DNA of 64,000 nt, taken from the NCBI RefSeq assembly GCF_001642805.2, contig NZ_CP016948.1, forward strand, positions 4,464,001 through 4,528,000, written 5' to 3'. Below the pieces are notes generated by a model. That model ran no database searches, was not told the DNA's origin, and saw nothing but the letters and a program-made list of their open reading frames with translations. Both the position numbers and the translations under genes were made by a program. Below, one piece after another: positions 11,518 through 21,041 of the stretch. The DNA comes from Serratia surfactantfaciens. Its GTDB lineage: Bacteria > Pseudomonadota > Gammaproteobacteria > Enterobacterales > Enterobacteriaceae. Each line of letters begins with the position of its first letter. Positions within the stretch are counted from its first letter, which is position 1.

Positions 11518-11946
11518 ATGCGTAATTACGATTTATCCCCGCTTCTGCGTCAATGGATTGGTTTTGATAAATTGGCCAGCTCAATGGGGGGCCAGGAGCC
11601 TCAGGGGTTCCCGCCGTATAACATCGAGAAAAGCGATGACAATCACTACCGCATTTCTCTGGCGCTGGCCGGTTTTCGGCAGAGCGAACTGAATATCGAA
11701 GTGGAAGGGCCGCGCTTGACCGTCAGCGGTAAACCCACACCGCCGGAAAAACAGGTCGAATACCTGCATCAGGGCCTGGTGTGCAAAGAGTTCCAGTTGA
11801 CCTTCACTCTGGCGGAGCATCTGCAGGTGTCCGAGGCCAAATTTGAAAATGGCCTGTTGCACATCGATCTGGTGCGTCAGGTGCCGGAAGCCTTGCAGCC
11901 GCAGCGCATCACCATCGGCGCGACGCCGGAGCTGGAAGCCAAATAA
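11518..11946 (+). CDS. ibpB: Small heat-shock chaperone IbpB
   Basis: The partner of IbpA, needed to make aggregates readily disaggregated by DnaK/ClpB. It has 142 residues with the start [20 protein letters not shown], core [19 protein letters not shown] and [13 protein letters not shown], and the C-terminal I-x-I motif in QRITIG. An in-frame ATG at 11500 overlaps the ribosome site AAAGGAG, so the ATG at 11518 is the real start. It lies 106 bp after ibpA; the gap contains a CGCCGGCAG/CTGCCGG hairpin and a second thermometer-like structure. Confidence 0.97.
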   Translation: MRNYDLSPLLRQWIGFDKLASSMGGQEPQGFPPYNIEKSDDNHYRISLALAGFRQSELNIEVEGPRLTVSGKPTPPEKQVEYLHQGLVCKEFQLTFTLAEHLQVSEAKFENGLLHIDLVRQVPEALQPQRITIGATPELEAK

Positions 11947-11971
11947 CCGACTGAAAAACGGTCATCATCAT

Positions 11972-12001
11972 GCGGGGGAGATCCAGACGGATCTCCCCCG
12001 C
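11972..12001 (+). terminator. Strong hairpin after ibpB
   Basis: GCGGGGGAGATCC (11972-11984) and GGATCTCCCCCGC (11989-12001) form a perfect 13-bp stem with an AGAC loop, 25 bp after the ibpB stop. No T tract follows, so it may stabilise the 3' end as much as terminate. Confidence 0.65.
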
Positions 12002-12113
12002 TGCGTTATGTGGCGCACGCCACAGACCCCCCGTCAGCCCGATGTCATAATCCTTGTTAATTGTGTGTCTTTGGCCGCAAACCCATTGTTCAACTTTGGC
12101 AAGGATGTGACCT

Positions 12114-13772
12114 ATGAGCGATATCGCCCTGACCGTCAGCATGTTGGCGCTGGCGGCCGTCATTGGGCTGTGGATGGGGAACTGGAAGCTGTACGGCGTC
12201 GGGTTGGGCATCGGCGGCGTGCTGTTCGGCGGCATTCTGGTCGGGCACTTCGCCCAGAGTGGGCAAATCAGCCTGAACGGCGACATGCTGCACTTTATCC
12301 AGGAGTTTGGCCTGATCCTGTTCGTCTATACCATCGGCATTCAGGTCGGCCCCGGTTTCTTCTCTTCGCTGCGCGTCTCCGGTTTGCGGCTTAACGCCTT
12401 CGCGGTGCTGCTGGTGCTGACCGGCGGCGTAGTGGCGGCGGCGGTACATAAGCTGTTCGACGTGCCGCTGCCGATCATCCTCGGCGTGTTCTCCGGCGCG
12501 GTCACCAACACCCCGGCGTTGGGCGCCGGCCAACAGATTCTGACCGATCTCGGCTCCGATCCGGCGTTGGTGGACGGCATGGGCATGGGCTACGCCATGG
12601 CCTATCCGTTCGGCATTTGCGGCATTCTGCTGGTGATGTGGCTGATCCGACTGTTTTTCCGCATCAATATCGAGCGCGAGGCGCAGGCGTTTGAAAGCAG
12701 CCTGGGCAATCAGCGCGAGCTGCTGCACGCCATGAACGTGGCGGTACGCAATCCCAATCTGCAGGGCATGGCGATCAAGCAGGTGCCGCTGCTCAACGGT
12801 GAAGCGATCGTCTGTTCACGCCTCAAGCGCGGGGAGCTGCTGATGGTGCCGGCGCCGCACGAGCGGCTGGAGCTTGGCGACTACCTGCATTTGGTGGGCA
12901 AGCGCGAAGACCTGGAGAATGCCCGGTTGGTGATCGGCGAAGAGGTAGACGCGTCGCTCTCGACGCGCGGCACCGCGCTGCAGGTGGTGAGGGCGGTGGT
13001 GACCAACGAGCAGGTGCTGGGTAAAAAAATCCGCGATCTGAACCTGAAGCAAAAGTATGACGTGGTGATTTCACGCCTCAACCGCGCCGGCGTCGAGCTG
13101 GTGGCCGGCAGCAACGTGACGCTGCAGTTCGGCGACATCCTCAACCTGGTCGGTCGGCCGGAGGCCATCGACGCGGTGACGGCAATCGTCGGCAACGCCC
13201 AACAAAAACTGCAGCAGGTGCAGATGCTGCCGGTGTTTATCGGTATCGGCCTCGGGGTGCTGCTCGGTTCCATTCCGCTGTTCGTGCCCGGCTTCCCGGC
13301 GGCATTGCGGCTGGGGCTGGCCGGCGGGCCGCTGGTGGCGGCGCTGATCCTGGGGCGCATCGGCAGTATCGGCAAGCTGTACTGGTTTATGCCGCCGAGC
13401 GCCAACCTGGCGCTGCGCGAACTGGGCATCGTGCTGTTTCTGGCGGTAGTCGGGTTGAAGTCGGGCGGCAACTTCATCGAGACGTTGCTGCACGGCGAGG
13501 GGCTGACGTGGGTGGGATACGGCGCGTTGATCACCGCCATTCCGCTGCTGAGCGTCGGTATTCTGGCGCGCACGGTGGGCAAGATGAACTACCTGACGCT
13601 GTCCGGCATGTTGGCGGGGTCGATGACCGATCCGCCGGCGCTGGCCTTCGCCAACGGCCTGCACCCGACCAGCGGCGCCGCCGCGCTGTCTTACGCCACC
13701 GTTTATCCGCTGGCGATGTTCCTGCGCATCATGTCGCCGCAGCTGCTGGCGGTGCTGTTCTGGACGCTGTAA
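12114..13772 (+). CDS. yidE: YidE, putative AspT/YidE/YbjL-family transporter
   Basis: A 552-residue inner-membrane protein (E. coli YidE has 553). It has two blocks of about five hydrophobic segments (residues 1-180 and 370-552) flanking a soluble centre with two RCK_C/TrkA-C-like domains ([18 protein letters not shown] and [17 protein letters not shown]). The internal duplication is typical of the aspartate:alanine exchanger family. The substrate is unknown. It follows ibpAB as in E. coli. The ATG at 12114 is preceded by AAGGAT. Confidence 0.92.
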   Translation: MSDIALTVSMLALAAVIGLWMGNWKLYGVGLGIGGVLFGGILVGHFAQSGQISLNGDMLHFIQEFGLILFVYTIGIQVGPGFFSSLRVSGLRLNAFAVLLVLTGGVVAAAVHKLFDVPLPIILGVFSGAVTNTPALGAGQQILTDLGSDPALVDGMGMGYAMAYPFGICGILLVMWLIRLFFRINIEREAQAFESSLGNQRELLHAMNVAVRNPNLQGMAIKQVPLLNGEAIVCSRLKRGELLMVPAPHERLELGDYLHLVGKREDLENARLVIGEEVDASLSTRGTALQVVRAVVTNEQVLGKKIRDLNLKQKYDVVISRLNRAGVELVAGSNVTLQFGDILNLVGRPEAIDAVTAIVGNAQQKLQQVQMLPVFIGIGLGVLLGSIPLFVPGFPAALRLGLAGGPLVAALILGRIGSIGKLYWFMPPSANLALRELGIVLFLAVVGLKSGGNFIETLLHGEGLTWVGYGALITAIPLLSVGILARTVGKMNYLTLSGMLAGSMTDPPALAFANGLHPTSGAAALSYATVYPLAMFLRIMSPQLLAVLFWTL

Positions 13773-13814
13773 TCCACAAGAAGGGCGCCGTGGTGGCGCC
13801 CCGATGGATTGATC

Positions 13815-15068
13815 TTAGTTCGCTTCCTGATGCGCGCGTTCGATCTCTTCCGCCAGAATAGCCACGCCGCGCTCGATTTTCTCCGGGTCGGGCACGTAGT
13901 TCATGCGCATGCACTGGTGGGTATGTGGCCAGTCGTGCTCCAGCCCCGGGAAGAAGTAGTGGCCCGGCACCATCAGCACGCCGCGCTTTTTCAGGCGCTG
14001 ATACAGCACCTCGGTAGTGATCGGCAGATCCTTGAACCACAGCCAGAGGAAGATAGCCCCTTCCGGTTTGTGGATCAGGCAGCGTTCCGGCGACAGGTAG
14101 CGGCGGATAATCTCGATGGTGTGTTCGACGCGCTGTTTGTAGAACGGGCGAATCACCTCGTTAGACAGGCGCAGCAGGTCGCCGCGCTCGATCATTTCCG
14201 TCGCCATCGCCGGCCCCATGCTGCCCGGCGACAGGCTGATGATGCCGTTCATGTTGGTCAGCGCGGTGATCACCTTCTCGTCGGCGATTACGATGCCGCA
14301 GCGCGAGCCCGGCAGGCCGAGCTTGGACAGGCTCATGCACAGGATGGTGTTCGGGTTCCACAGCGGCGTGGCGTCGCTGAAGATGATGCCGGGGAAAGGC
14401 ACGCCGTAGGCGTTGTCGATCACCAGCGGGATATCGCGCTGTTGCGCCAACCGATCGAGCTTTATCAGCTCTTCGTCGGTGATCACGTTGCCGGTTGGGT
14501 TGGTCGGCCGCGAAACACAGATCATGCCGATGTCATCGCCGATATTCAGGTGCTCGAAATCAACGTGATATTTGAACTGGCCTTCCGGCAGCAGCTCGAT
14601 GTTCGGTTTAGCGGAGACGAACAGCCCTTCGTCCAGCCCGGCGTCGGCATAGCCGATATATTCCGGCGCCAGCGGGAACAGCACGCGGCGGCGTGAACCG
14701 TCGGCGTAGCGGCCGGCGAACAGGTTGAACAAGTAGAAAAACGCGCTCTGACTGCCGTTAGTCAGTGCAATATTCTGTGGCGAGATCTCCCAGCCGAGCT
14801 CGTCGCGCAGCAGATTGGCCAGCGCTTTCAGCAGCGCGTCCTTGCCTTGCGGGCCGTCGTAGTTGCACAGCGCTTCGGTCAGTTTGCCCTGATCGAGCAT
14901 CTCCTGGCACAGCTGTTTGAAGTAGGCTTCCATCTCTGGGATCTGCGCGGGGTTGCCGCCGCCGAGCATGATGGCACCGGGGGTGCGCAGGCCTTCGTTC
15001 AGATCGTCCATCAAACGGGTGATGCCCGCATAACGGGTAAATTTGTCGCCGAAAAGTGAGAAAGTCAT
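13815..15068 (-). CDS. avtA: Valine-pyruvate aminotransferase AvtA
   Basis: Transaminase C, a PLP enzyme that transfers the amino group between valine and pyruvate, making alanine. It has 417 residues, identical to E. coli. The PLP lysine lies in SLSKLGLPGSRCG; SRPTNPTGN is the Asn-containing substrate/PLP region, and the conserved Arg lies near the C-terminus. An upstream in-frame extension is possible, but the ATG at 15068 gives the known MTFSLFGDKFTRYAGI start. It is next to malS, as in E. coli. Confidence 0.96.
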   Translation of the reverse strand: MTFSLFGDKFTRYAGITRLMDDLNEGLRTPGAIMLGGGNPAQIPEMEAYFKQLCQEMLDQGKLTEALCNYDGPQGKDALLKALANLLRDELGWEISPQNIALTNGSQSAFFYLFNLFAGRYADGSRRRVLFPLAPEYIGYADAGLDEGLFVSAKPNIELLPEGQFKYHVDFEHLNIGDDIGMICVSRPTNPTGNVITDEELIKLDRLAQQRDIPLVIDNAYGVPFPGIIFSDATPLWNPNTILCMSLSKLGLPGSRCGIVIADEKVITALTNMNGIISLSPGSMGPAMATEMIERGDLLRLSNEVIRPFYKQRVEHTIEIIRRYLSPERCLIHKPEGAIFLWLWFKDLPITTEVLYQRLKKRGVLMVPGHYFFPGLEHDWPHTHQCMRMNYVPDPEKIERGVAILAEEIERAHQEAN

Positions 15069-15203
15069 AGGTGCAGCAGTACTGTTTTTTAGCAGGTAAT
15101 CACCCACCATACCGCCAGATAAATCCCGCTGCAATGCGGCCGAAAAATAGACCACTGGGCATAAGTTTTACTCAATGGTCTATTGGTAGCATATTACGCT
15201 GAA

Positions 15204-17267
15204 TTATTGTGACCGTTCGCCGGCCCACACTATCATCACCTTATCGTCGCCGAGCCGGCGGCTGAAGGCATAGTAAGCGGCGTGCGGCTGCGGGATTTGC
15301 ACGCCGCCGCCGATCGCCGGGTGGCGGGCGCGAAACTGCCCCAGCCGCTGCCAGTGGGCCAGCAACGGAGCTTTCTCCCCCTGCAGTTCGCGCCAGTTCA
15401 TGTCGGAGCGGGTGCCCTGCAGCGGATCGGAACCGGTCGGGCCGAGCGGGCGGCCGCTTTCGTCGCCGTAGTAAATCTGCACCGCGCCCGGCGCCAGCAG
15501 CAGCAGGTTCGCAGCCCGCTGTTGCCGCGACAGCGAGCCTTTGGCATCGTCGGCGAAGAACAGCCGGGTGTCGTGCGACGAGAGGTAGCTCAGCACGTTG
15601 AAATCCTGCAGCCGCTCGGCCATCTGCCGGTAGGTGGCGTCGATGTCGGCAAAGCAGCCCAACGCCAGTGACGCCTGGTCCTGGAAGTCGAAGTTGATCA
15701 TCGCGTCGAAACCGTTCTGGTAATAGTCGCTTTTCATCACCCCGTGCCCCCAGGCTTCGCCGGTCATCCAGAACGGTGCGTCATCCAGCGCCTGCTGCGG
15801 GTGTTCCGCTTTCCACGCCGCCAGCGCCGCCGTGGCGCGTTGCTTCAACAGCGCCAGCGTCGGTTTTTCCACGTGTTTGGCGGTATCGACGCGGAAACCG
15901 TCGATGCCGTAATCACGCACCCACTGGCTGAGCCAGACGGTCAGGTAATCGCGGGTAGTGGCACCGGGGATATCGTGTGCGGCGGTGTCGGGCTTATGGC
16001 GGTAGAACAGCGGCAGGCCGCTGGCGCCGGGCGCTTCGGTTTTGATGTCCGGCAAGAAGGCCAGCGACATCGTCAGATCATCATAGCCCGGCGCGTCATA
16101 GTCGCCGATATCGGTGCGGATCCAGTTTTTCCCCCACCATTGGCGCCAGCCCGCCTTGTCGCTGAAGTTGATGTAGTCGTTGAAGCTGTGCCAGTTTTGC
16201 CCCGGCCTAGGACGCCAGTCGCCCCAGTTTTTCCCCAGGATGCTTTCCACCTCCGTGCCCTGCAGATACAGCGAGCCGAAGTGAAACGTCTGCATATCCG
16301 CCAGCGTGGCGTAGCCGACGTGGTTCACTACCACGTCGAACAGAATTCGAATGCCGCGCTGATGCGCCTGCTCGACCAGCGTGCGCAGCTCCTGTTCGGT
16401 GCCCATGTTGGCGTCGAGGCGGGTCCAGTCCAGCGCGTAATAGCCGTGATAGGCGTAATGCGGGAAGTCGCCCTTGGCGCCGCCGCCGACCCAGCCGTGG
16501 ATCTGCTCCAGCGGCGAGCTAATCCACAAGGCGTTGACGCCGAGTTGCTGCAGATAATCCAGCTTCTGCGTCAGGCCAGCCAGATCGCCGCCGTGAAAGG
16601 TGCCGATCTCCTGCAGGCCGTCGCTGCGGCGCCCGTAGCTGTGGTCATTGGCGGGATTGCCGTTCTCAAAGCGGTCGGTCAGCACGAAATAAACCGTGGC
16701 GTTATGCCAGCTGAACGCCGCCGGTTTAGTGGTGGCGGCGGATTCCAGCAGCAACAAGCCGCCGCTGACGGCGGCGGGCTGCAGCGTGATTTTACCCTGG
16801 CTCACCTGCGCCGTTTGGCCGGAATAGAAATCGCGCAGCGTTTCGCCTTCGGCGAAGGTCGAGGCGACGTCGACCGTGACCGGCTTGCCGTCCCAGCGCG
16901 GGCAGCTGCGGACGGCAACGGCGGCGCTTTCCGGCGCGCTGCGCAGGCTGAGCCGCAGCGTGGGGGTACCGCTGCGGGTGTCGATGTGCGCCTGATAGTC
17001 GCCGGCGCGGAACTGCCGCCAGCTGACCGGCGGGTTGACGCCGCAGGGCTGCAGCGACAGCGTCTGGTTAAGCTTCACCGCCTCGGCCGGCTGCCAGCAT
17101 TGGTTGTCCTGATACAGCTGCAGCGGCCGCTGGCCTTTAGGCAGCGGGGCCTGGCTGATGAACAGCCCGGCGGCGGTTTCGTCGAAGGCCGGAAAGCCGG
17201 GCAGCGTCCAGGCGGCTAGCGCTGCTGGCGACAACAGCATCAACAAGGGCAGGGGTAACAGTTTCAT
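15204..17267 (-). CDS. malS: Periplasmic alpha-amylase MalS
   Basis: A secreted glycoside hydrolase family 13 alpha-amylase that trims maltodextrins in the periplasm. It has 687 residues with a cleavable signal peptide (MKLLPLPLLMLLSPAALA). The four GH13 regions are visible: I DVVVNHVG, II GFRVDTAKH (nucleophile Asp), III GEAWGHG (acid Glu) and IV SSHDTR. An N-terminal accessory beta region precedes the barrel. Regulation by MalT is likely, as two MalT-box-like sequences lie upstream. It ends 135 bp before avtA. Confidence 0.95.
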   Translation of the reverse strand: MKLLPLPLLMLLSPAALAAWTLPGFPAFDETAAGLFISQAPLPKGQRPLQLYQDNQCWQPAEAVKLNQTLSLQPCGVNPPVSWRQFRAGDYQAHIDTRSGTPTLRLSLRSAPESAAVAVRSCPRWDGKPVTVDVASTFAEGETLRDFYSGQTAQVSQGKITLQPAAVSGGLLLLESAATTKPAAFSWHNATVYFVLTDRFENGNPANDHSYGRRSDGLQEIGTFHGGDLAGLTQKLDYLQQLGVNALWISSPLEQIHGWVGGGAKGDFPHYAYHGYYALDWTRLDANMGTEQELRTLVEQAHQRGIRILFDVVVNHVGYATLADMQTFHFGSLYLQGTEVESILGKNWGDWRPRPGQNWHSFNDYINFSDKAGWRQWWGKNWIRTDIGDYDAPGYDDLTMSLAFLPDIKTEAPGASGLPLFYRHKPDTAAHDIPGATTRDYLTVWLSQWVRDYGIDGFRVDTAKHVEKPTLALLKQRATAALAAWKAEHPQQALDDAPFWMTGEAWGHGVMKSDYYQNGFDAMINFDFQDQASLALGCFADIDATYRQMAERLQDFNVLSYLSSHDTRLFFADDAKGSLSRQQRAANLLLLAPGAVQIYYGDESGRPLGPTGSDPLQGTRSDMNWRELQGEKAPLLAHWQRLGQFRARHPAIGGGVQIPQPHAAYYAFSRRLGDDKVMIVWAGERSQ

Positions 17268-17340
17268 GGCTCTCCTTACGCGCGGCAGGAAGCGTTTTTG
17301 TCGCAGGGTAGCGCCCAGTGTGGCAAACGGTGAAAAAACG

Positions 17341-17374
17341 GCCTCCTCCCTGCGGTTTTTTTTCGGGGAGGAGA
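17341..17374 (-). promoter_or_regulatory. Inverted pair of MalT-box-like sequences upstream of malS
   Basis: GGGGAGGAGA (17365-17374, plus strand) matches the MalT box GGGGA(T/G)GAGG at 9 of 10 positions, and the complement of 17341-17350 reads GGGAGGAGGC, a one-base-shifted near match. They lie 75-105 bp upstream of the malS start. The same bases can also form a hairpin around a T8 tract. Confidence 0.5.
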
Positions 17375-17463
17375 GGGAGGGCGGAGCGTTTTCGGATTGA
17401 TTCGGCTTGGCTTTGCGCGTGCGCTGCGGCAGATTAAACGATGAACATCAAAGGAGGTTAGCG

Positions 17464-17616
17464 ATGACGGACAAAAACTGGCGAGAAGAGATCGTTCAGG
17501 CAATTCAGGATGCCGAATTGCAGCACTTCGCCGAAGAACATCAGCTGCAGGCGCTGTTCGCGCCGCAGCAGGAAGAGCAACACGGCCGGTTATCCGCAGA
17601 CCACCGGCCGCGCTAA
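17464..17616 (+). CDS. Small hypothetical protein, 50 residues
   Basis: A short charged ORF beginning MTDKNWREEIVQAIQDAELQ and rich in Glu, Gln and His. It is supported mainly by a near-perfect ribosome site, AAGGAGG (17451-17457), 6 bases before the ATG. The helix-favouring composition suggests a small soluble helical protein. It is divergent from malS and its stop is 1 bp from that of the convergent kguD. No family is recognised. A longer upstream in-frame start was rejected because the ribosome site fits this ATG. Confidence 0.6.
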   Translation: MTDKNWREEIVQAIQDAELQHFAEEHQLQALFAPQQEEQHGRLSADHRPR

Positions 17617-17617
17617 G

Positions 17618-18595
17618 TTATTTCTGCAACAGCTGCGGGTTGACGCAGTTTTCTTTCACCGTGCCGGTCAATGCGGCGATCAAGTTATCCACCGCGCAGG
17701 CGGCCATGCCGTAGCGCGTTTCATGGGTGGCGGAGCCGATGTGCGGCAACGCCACCACGTTCGGCATGCTGAGCAGCGGCGAGTTGGCCGGCAGCGGCTC
17801 TTTCTCGAACACGTCCAACCCGGCGGCGTGGATCACGCCGTTTTGCAGCGCTTCGATCAGCGCCTGCTCATCCACCACCGGCCCGCGGCCGGCGTTGATC
17901 AGAATGCCGCTTTTCTTCATCTTCGCCAGCTGATCGCGGCCGATCATGTGGAAGGTTTGCTCGGTCAGCGGCAGCGTGATGCAAACGAAATCCGACTCGG
18001 CCAGCAGGGTATCCAGATCGCAGCGGCGCGCGTTGAAGCGCTGTTCCGCCTCTTCGTGCGTGCGGCGGGCGTTGTACAGCACCGGCATGCCGAAGCCGAA
18101 GTGCGCGCGCTGCGCCAGCGCCAGGCCGATGCGGCCCATGCCGAGGATGCCGATGGTTTTGTGGTGCACGTCGACGCCGAACCAGTCTGGCCCGATGCTG
18201 CCGCGCCATTCGCCGGCCTTGACCCGTTCGGCCACTTCCACCACCCGGCGCGCGGTCGCCAGCACCAGGCTCATGATGGTGTCGGCGACGGTTTCGGTCA
18301 GCACCGTCGGGGTGTGCATCAGCAGCACGTTATGCGCGTTGAGCGCCTCGACGTCGAAGTTGTCGTAGCCGACGGAAACGGTCGAGGCCGCGCGCAGTTT
18401 GGGCGCCTGCTGCAGGAAGGCTTCGTCAATTTTACCGCCGGAACCGATGATCCCTTCGGCCTGCTGCAGCGCCTGGCGCAGTTCGTCGCGGTTCTCCGGC
18501 TGCAGGCCGTTGAAGGCGTGCACGGTGAAGTGCTGTTCCAGGCGTTCACGCAGGTCGGCAGGCAGGCTTTTGTACAATACGATAGAAGGCTTCAT
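17618..18595 (-). CDS. kguD: 2-ketogluconate-6-phosphate / 2-ketoaldonate reductase KguD (GhrB family)
   Basis: A D-2-hydroxyacid dehydrogenase of 325 residues, close to E. coli GhrB (glyoxylate/hydroxypyruvate reductase B, also known as 2-ketoaldonate reductase). The NAD(P) motif is [13 protein letters not shown], and the catalytic Arg, Glu and His lie in [19 protein letters not shown] and [11 protein letters not shown]. The ATG at 18595 gives [12 protein letters not shown] as in E. coli. It is the last gene of a kguE-kguK-kguT-kguD operon, so its primary job here is probably reduction of 2-keto-6-phosphogluconate to 6-phosphogluconate. Annotation as plain ghrB would miss this. The symbol rests on context. 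Confidence 0.88.
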   Translation of the reverse strand: MKPSIVLYKSLPADLRERLEQHFTVHAFNGLQPENRDELRQALQQAEGIIGSGGKIDEAFLQQAPKLRAASTVSVGYDNFDVEALNAHNVLLMHTPTVLTETVADTIMSLVLATARRVVEVAERVKAGEWRGSIGPDWFGVDVHHKTIGILGMGRIGLALAQRAHFGFGMPVLYNARRTHEEAEQRFNARRCDLDTLLAESDFVCITLPLTEQTFHMIGRDQLAKMKKSGILINAGRGPVVDEQALIEALQNGVIHAAGLDVFEKEPLPANSPLLSMPNVVALPHIGSATHETRYGMAACAVDNLIAALTGTVKENCVNPQLLQK

Positions 18596-18668
18596 CACGA
18601 ACTCCAGCTGGGCCAAAGGGGGCCTGGCGCCCCCCCGGTTGGGTTAACAGATAAAAAGTATAACCGGA

Positions 18669-19937
18669 TCAAGCCAATTGCGGCTGGATCTCGTTGCGGG
18701 CGGGTTTGACGATCAGCGTCAGCACCACCGCCACCACCAGTGCGATGGCCATAAACATGTAAGAGGCCGCCGGGCTGCCGGTGGCGCCATTCAGATAGCC
18801 GACGAACCAGGAACCGAAGAACGAACCCAGTGCGCCCATGCTGTTGATCAGCGCCATGGCGCCGCCGGCGACGTTTTTCGGCAGCATTTCCGGAATGATG
18901 GCGAAGAACGGCCCGTAAGGGGCGTACATCGCGGCGCCGGCGACCACCAGCAGGCCGTAGGAGATCCAGAAGTGGTTGGTGCCGACGGCGTAAGAACCGA
19001 AGAACGCCAGCGCGCCGATCAGCAGCAGCGGCCAGACGAACAGCTTGCGGTTTTGCATTTTGTCCGACGCCCAGGAGACCACGATCATGGCGATGGTCGC
19101 CGCCAGGTAAGGTACCGCCGACAGCCAGCCGGCTTCCACCATGCCCATCTGCATGCCGCTGCGCAGGATGGAAGGCAGCCACAGCACGAAGCCATACACG
19201 CCGATGCTCCAGGCGAAGTACTGCACGCACAGCAGGATCACGTTGCGCGAGCGGAAGGCTTCGCCGTAGTTGCGCACGGCCTTGATGCCCTTCTGCTCTT
19301 CGTCCAGCTGCTGTTGCAGCGCCCGTTTCTCATCGGCGCTCAGCCAGCCGGCCTGCGCCGGTTTGTCTTTCGCCAGCACCCACCAGCAGAACGCCCAGAT
19401 GACCGCCGGAATGCCCTCGATGATGAACATTTCGCGCCAGCCGAAGGCGTGGATCAGGTAGCCGGACACCACCGACATCCACAGCACCGTCACCGGGTTG
19501 CCGAGGATCAGGAAGGTATTGGCGCGTGACCGCTCCGATTTGGTGAACCAGTTGCTGATGTAGATCAGCATCGCCGGCATCACCGCCGCCTCCACCACGC
19601 CGAGGATAAAGCGAATGGCGGCCAGCATCGGGATATTGCTGACTACGCCGGTCAGCGAGGCGCAGCCGCCCCACAGGATCAGGCACCAGAAGATCAGTTT
19701 TTTGACGCTGCGGCGTTCGGCGTAGATGGCGCCGGGAATTTGGAAGAAGAAATAACCGAGGAAAAACAGCGCGCCCAGCAGCGAGGCCATGCCTTTGGTG
19801 ATGCCGAGATCTTCATTGATGCCGGCGGCGGAGGCGAAGCTGAAGTTGGCGCGATCGAGATAGGCCAGGCTGTAGGTGATAAACACGATGGGCATGATGT
19901 ACCACCAGCGTTTGGCCGCGACAGTCGCTTTGTTCAT
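18669..19937 (-). CDS. kguT: MFS transporter, probable 2-ketogluconate permease KguT
   Basis: A 422-residue major facilitator of the anion:cation symporter (phthalate/hexuronate) group. About 12 hydrophobic segments are present; typical features are SLAYLDRANFSFA in helix 1, the loop AERRSVKKL, and a soluble central loop around residues 190-220. It lies between kguK and kguD on the same strand, as in the Pseudomonas kguEKTD operon, which supports 2-ketogluconate as substrate. A CCCCTTC/GAAGGGG hairpin lies in the 131-bp gap after kguK. The substrate is inferred from operon context only. Confidence 0.85.
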   Translation of the reverse strand: MNKATVAAKRWWYIMPIVFITYSLAYLDRANFSFASAAGINEDLGITKGMASLLGALFFLGYFFFQIPGAIYAERRSVKKLIFWCLILWGGCASLTGVVSNIPMLAAIRFILGVVEAAVMPAMLIYISNWFTKSERSRANTFLILGNPVTVLWMSVVSGYLIHAFGWREMFIIEGIPAVIWAFCWWVLAKDKPAQAGWLSADEKRALQQQLDEEQKGIKAVRNYGEAFRSRNVILLCVQYFAWSIGVYGFVLWLPSILRSGMQMGMVEAGWLSAVPYLAATIAMIVVSWASDKMQNRKLFVWPLLLIGALAFFGSYAVGTNHFWISYGLLVVAGAAMYAPYGPFFAIIPEMLPKNVAGGAMALINSMGALGSFFGSWFVGYLNGATGSPAASYMFMAIALVVAVVLTLIVKPARNEIQPQLA

Positions 19938-20068
19938 GTTCAGTATCCTTCAGTGGTGTTGCATCCCCTTCGCCGGCATGCCAGAAGAAGGGGCAGATGC
20001 TCTCCCGACGCGTCCCGGTTGTAGGGCCAGAGGCTGACGTCATGCGGAGAAGTCGTATTTTTTTATTA
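19938..20068 (-). other. kguK-kguT intergenic hairpin region
   Basis: A 131-bp gap inside the kgu operon. GCATCCCCTTC and GAAGGGGCAGATGC (roughly 19963-20000) form an imperfect stem. It could modulate relative expression of kinase and permease or protect the transcript end. No promoter motif stands out. Confidence 0.4.
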
Positions 20069-21037
20069 TTATTCGGCCAGCGCCGCGCGGGTCGGCAAGC
20101 CTTCGCTGTCGCCGATGGCCTGGATCGCCAGCGAGCCGATTTTGTTGCCGCGTTGAACCGCCTGTTTCAGCGTTTTGCCTTCCAGCAGGGCGCTGAGGGT
20201 GCCGACGGCAAAGCCGTCACCTGCGCCCACGGTATCCACCACGTTGTCGACCTTGACCGCAGCCACTGCCGCTTTATCGCCGGCGGCGGTTTTAAACCAG
20301 GCGCCGTCCGGGCCGGTTTTGATGATCACCGCCTGCACGCCGCGCTCCAGATAGAAATCGGCGATGCCTTCCGGCGTCGATTGGCCGGTGAGGATCTGCC
20401 CCTCTTTCAGCCCCGGCAGCACCCAATCGGCGGCGAACGCCAGCTGGTTGAGCTGCTCGATCATCACCTCGCGGCTGGGCCACAGCACCGGGCGCAGGTT
20501 GGGGTCGAACGAAATGGTTTTGCCCAGGGCGCGCATTTCGCGCGCCGCATGGTGGCACAGCGCCAGCGATTGGCTGGACAGCGCCGCCGCTACGCCGCTC
20601 AGGTGCAGGTGGCGCGCTGAAGCGAAATACTCACGGTTGAAATCGGCGACCGACAGGTGGCTGGCCGCCGAGCCTTTGCGGAAATACTCCACGCTGGGAT
20701 CGGTACCATCGGTGGTTTTGGACTTCACCTGAAAACCGGTCGGATACTGGCCGTCAACCGTGACCTGCCGGTAGTTGATGCCCTCTTTTTTCAGCTGCTG
20801 CAGGGTGAAGCGGCCGAACGAGTCGTTGCCGACGCGGCTGACCCAGCCGACGTTCATGCCCAGGCGCGCCAGGCCGATCGCCACGTTCAGTTCGGCGCCG
20901 GCGATGCGTTTGGTGAAGGTTTCCACCTCCGCCAGATCGCCGGTCTGTGCCGCCACGAACATCGCCATGGCTTCGCCCAGCGTGACCACATCCAGGGGCG
21001 CCTGCTGCGCCGTCGTTGCCGTTAACGTTGTCATCAT
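20069..21037 (-). CDS. kguK: 2-ketogluconate kinase KguK (PfkB family)
   Basis: A ribokinase/PfkB-type sugar kinase of 322 residues. PfkB signature 1 reads GAELNVAIGLARLG, and signature 2 is DTVGAGDGFAVG with the catalytic Asp and anion-hole glycines. 2-Keto-3-deoxygluconate kinases are close relatives, so sequence alone could read KdgK; the operon points to 2-ketogluconate, giving 2-keto-6-phosphogluconate. Two adjacent ATGs exist (21037 and 21034). The GGAG ribosome site overlaps the end of kguE, whose stop is 4 bp upstream, giving tight coupling. Confidence 0.87.
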   Translation of the reverse strand: MMTTLTATTAQQAPLDVVTLGEAMAMFVAAQTGDLAEVETFTKRIAGAELNVAIGLARLGMNVGWVSRVGNDSFGRFTLQQLKKEGINYRQVTVDGQYPTGFQVKSKTTDGTDPSVEYFRKGSAASHLSVADFNREYFASARHLHLSGVAAALSSQSLALCHHAAREMRALGKTISFDPNLRPVLWPSREVMIEQLNQLAFAADWVLPGLKEGQILTGQSTPEGIADFYLERGVQAVIIKTGPDGAWFKTAAGDKAAVAAVKVDNVVDTVGAGDGFAVGTLSALLEGKTLKQAVQRGNKIGSLAIQAIGDSEGLPTRAALAE

Positions 21038-21041
21038 GGGG

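Noticed and set aside
20069..21037. KdgK (2-keto-3-deoxygluconate kinase) assignment
   Set aside because: Possible from sequence alone, but the gene order and PtxS-type operator favour 2-ketogluconate kinase.
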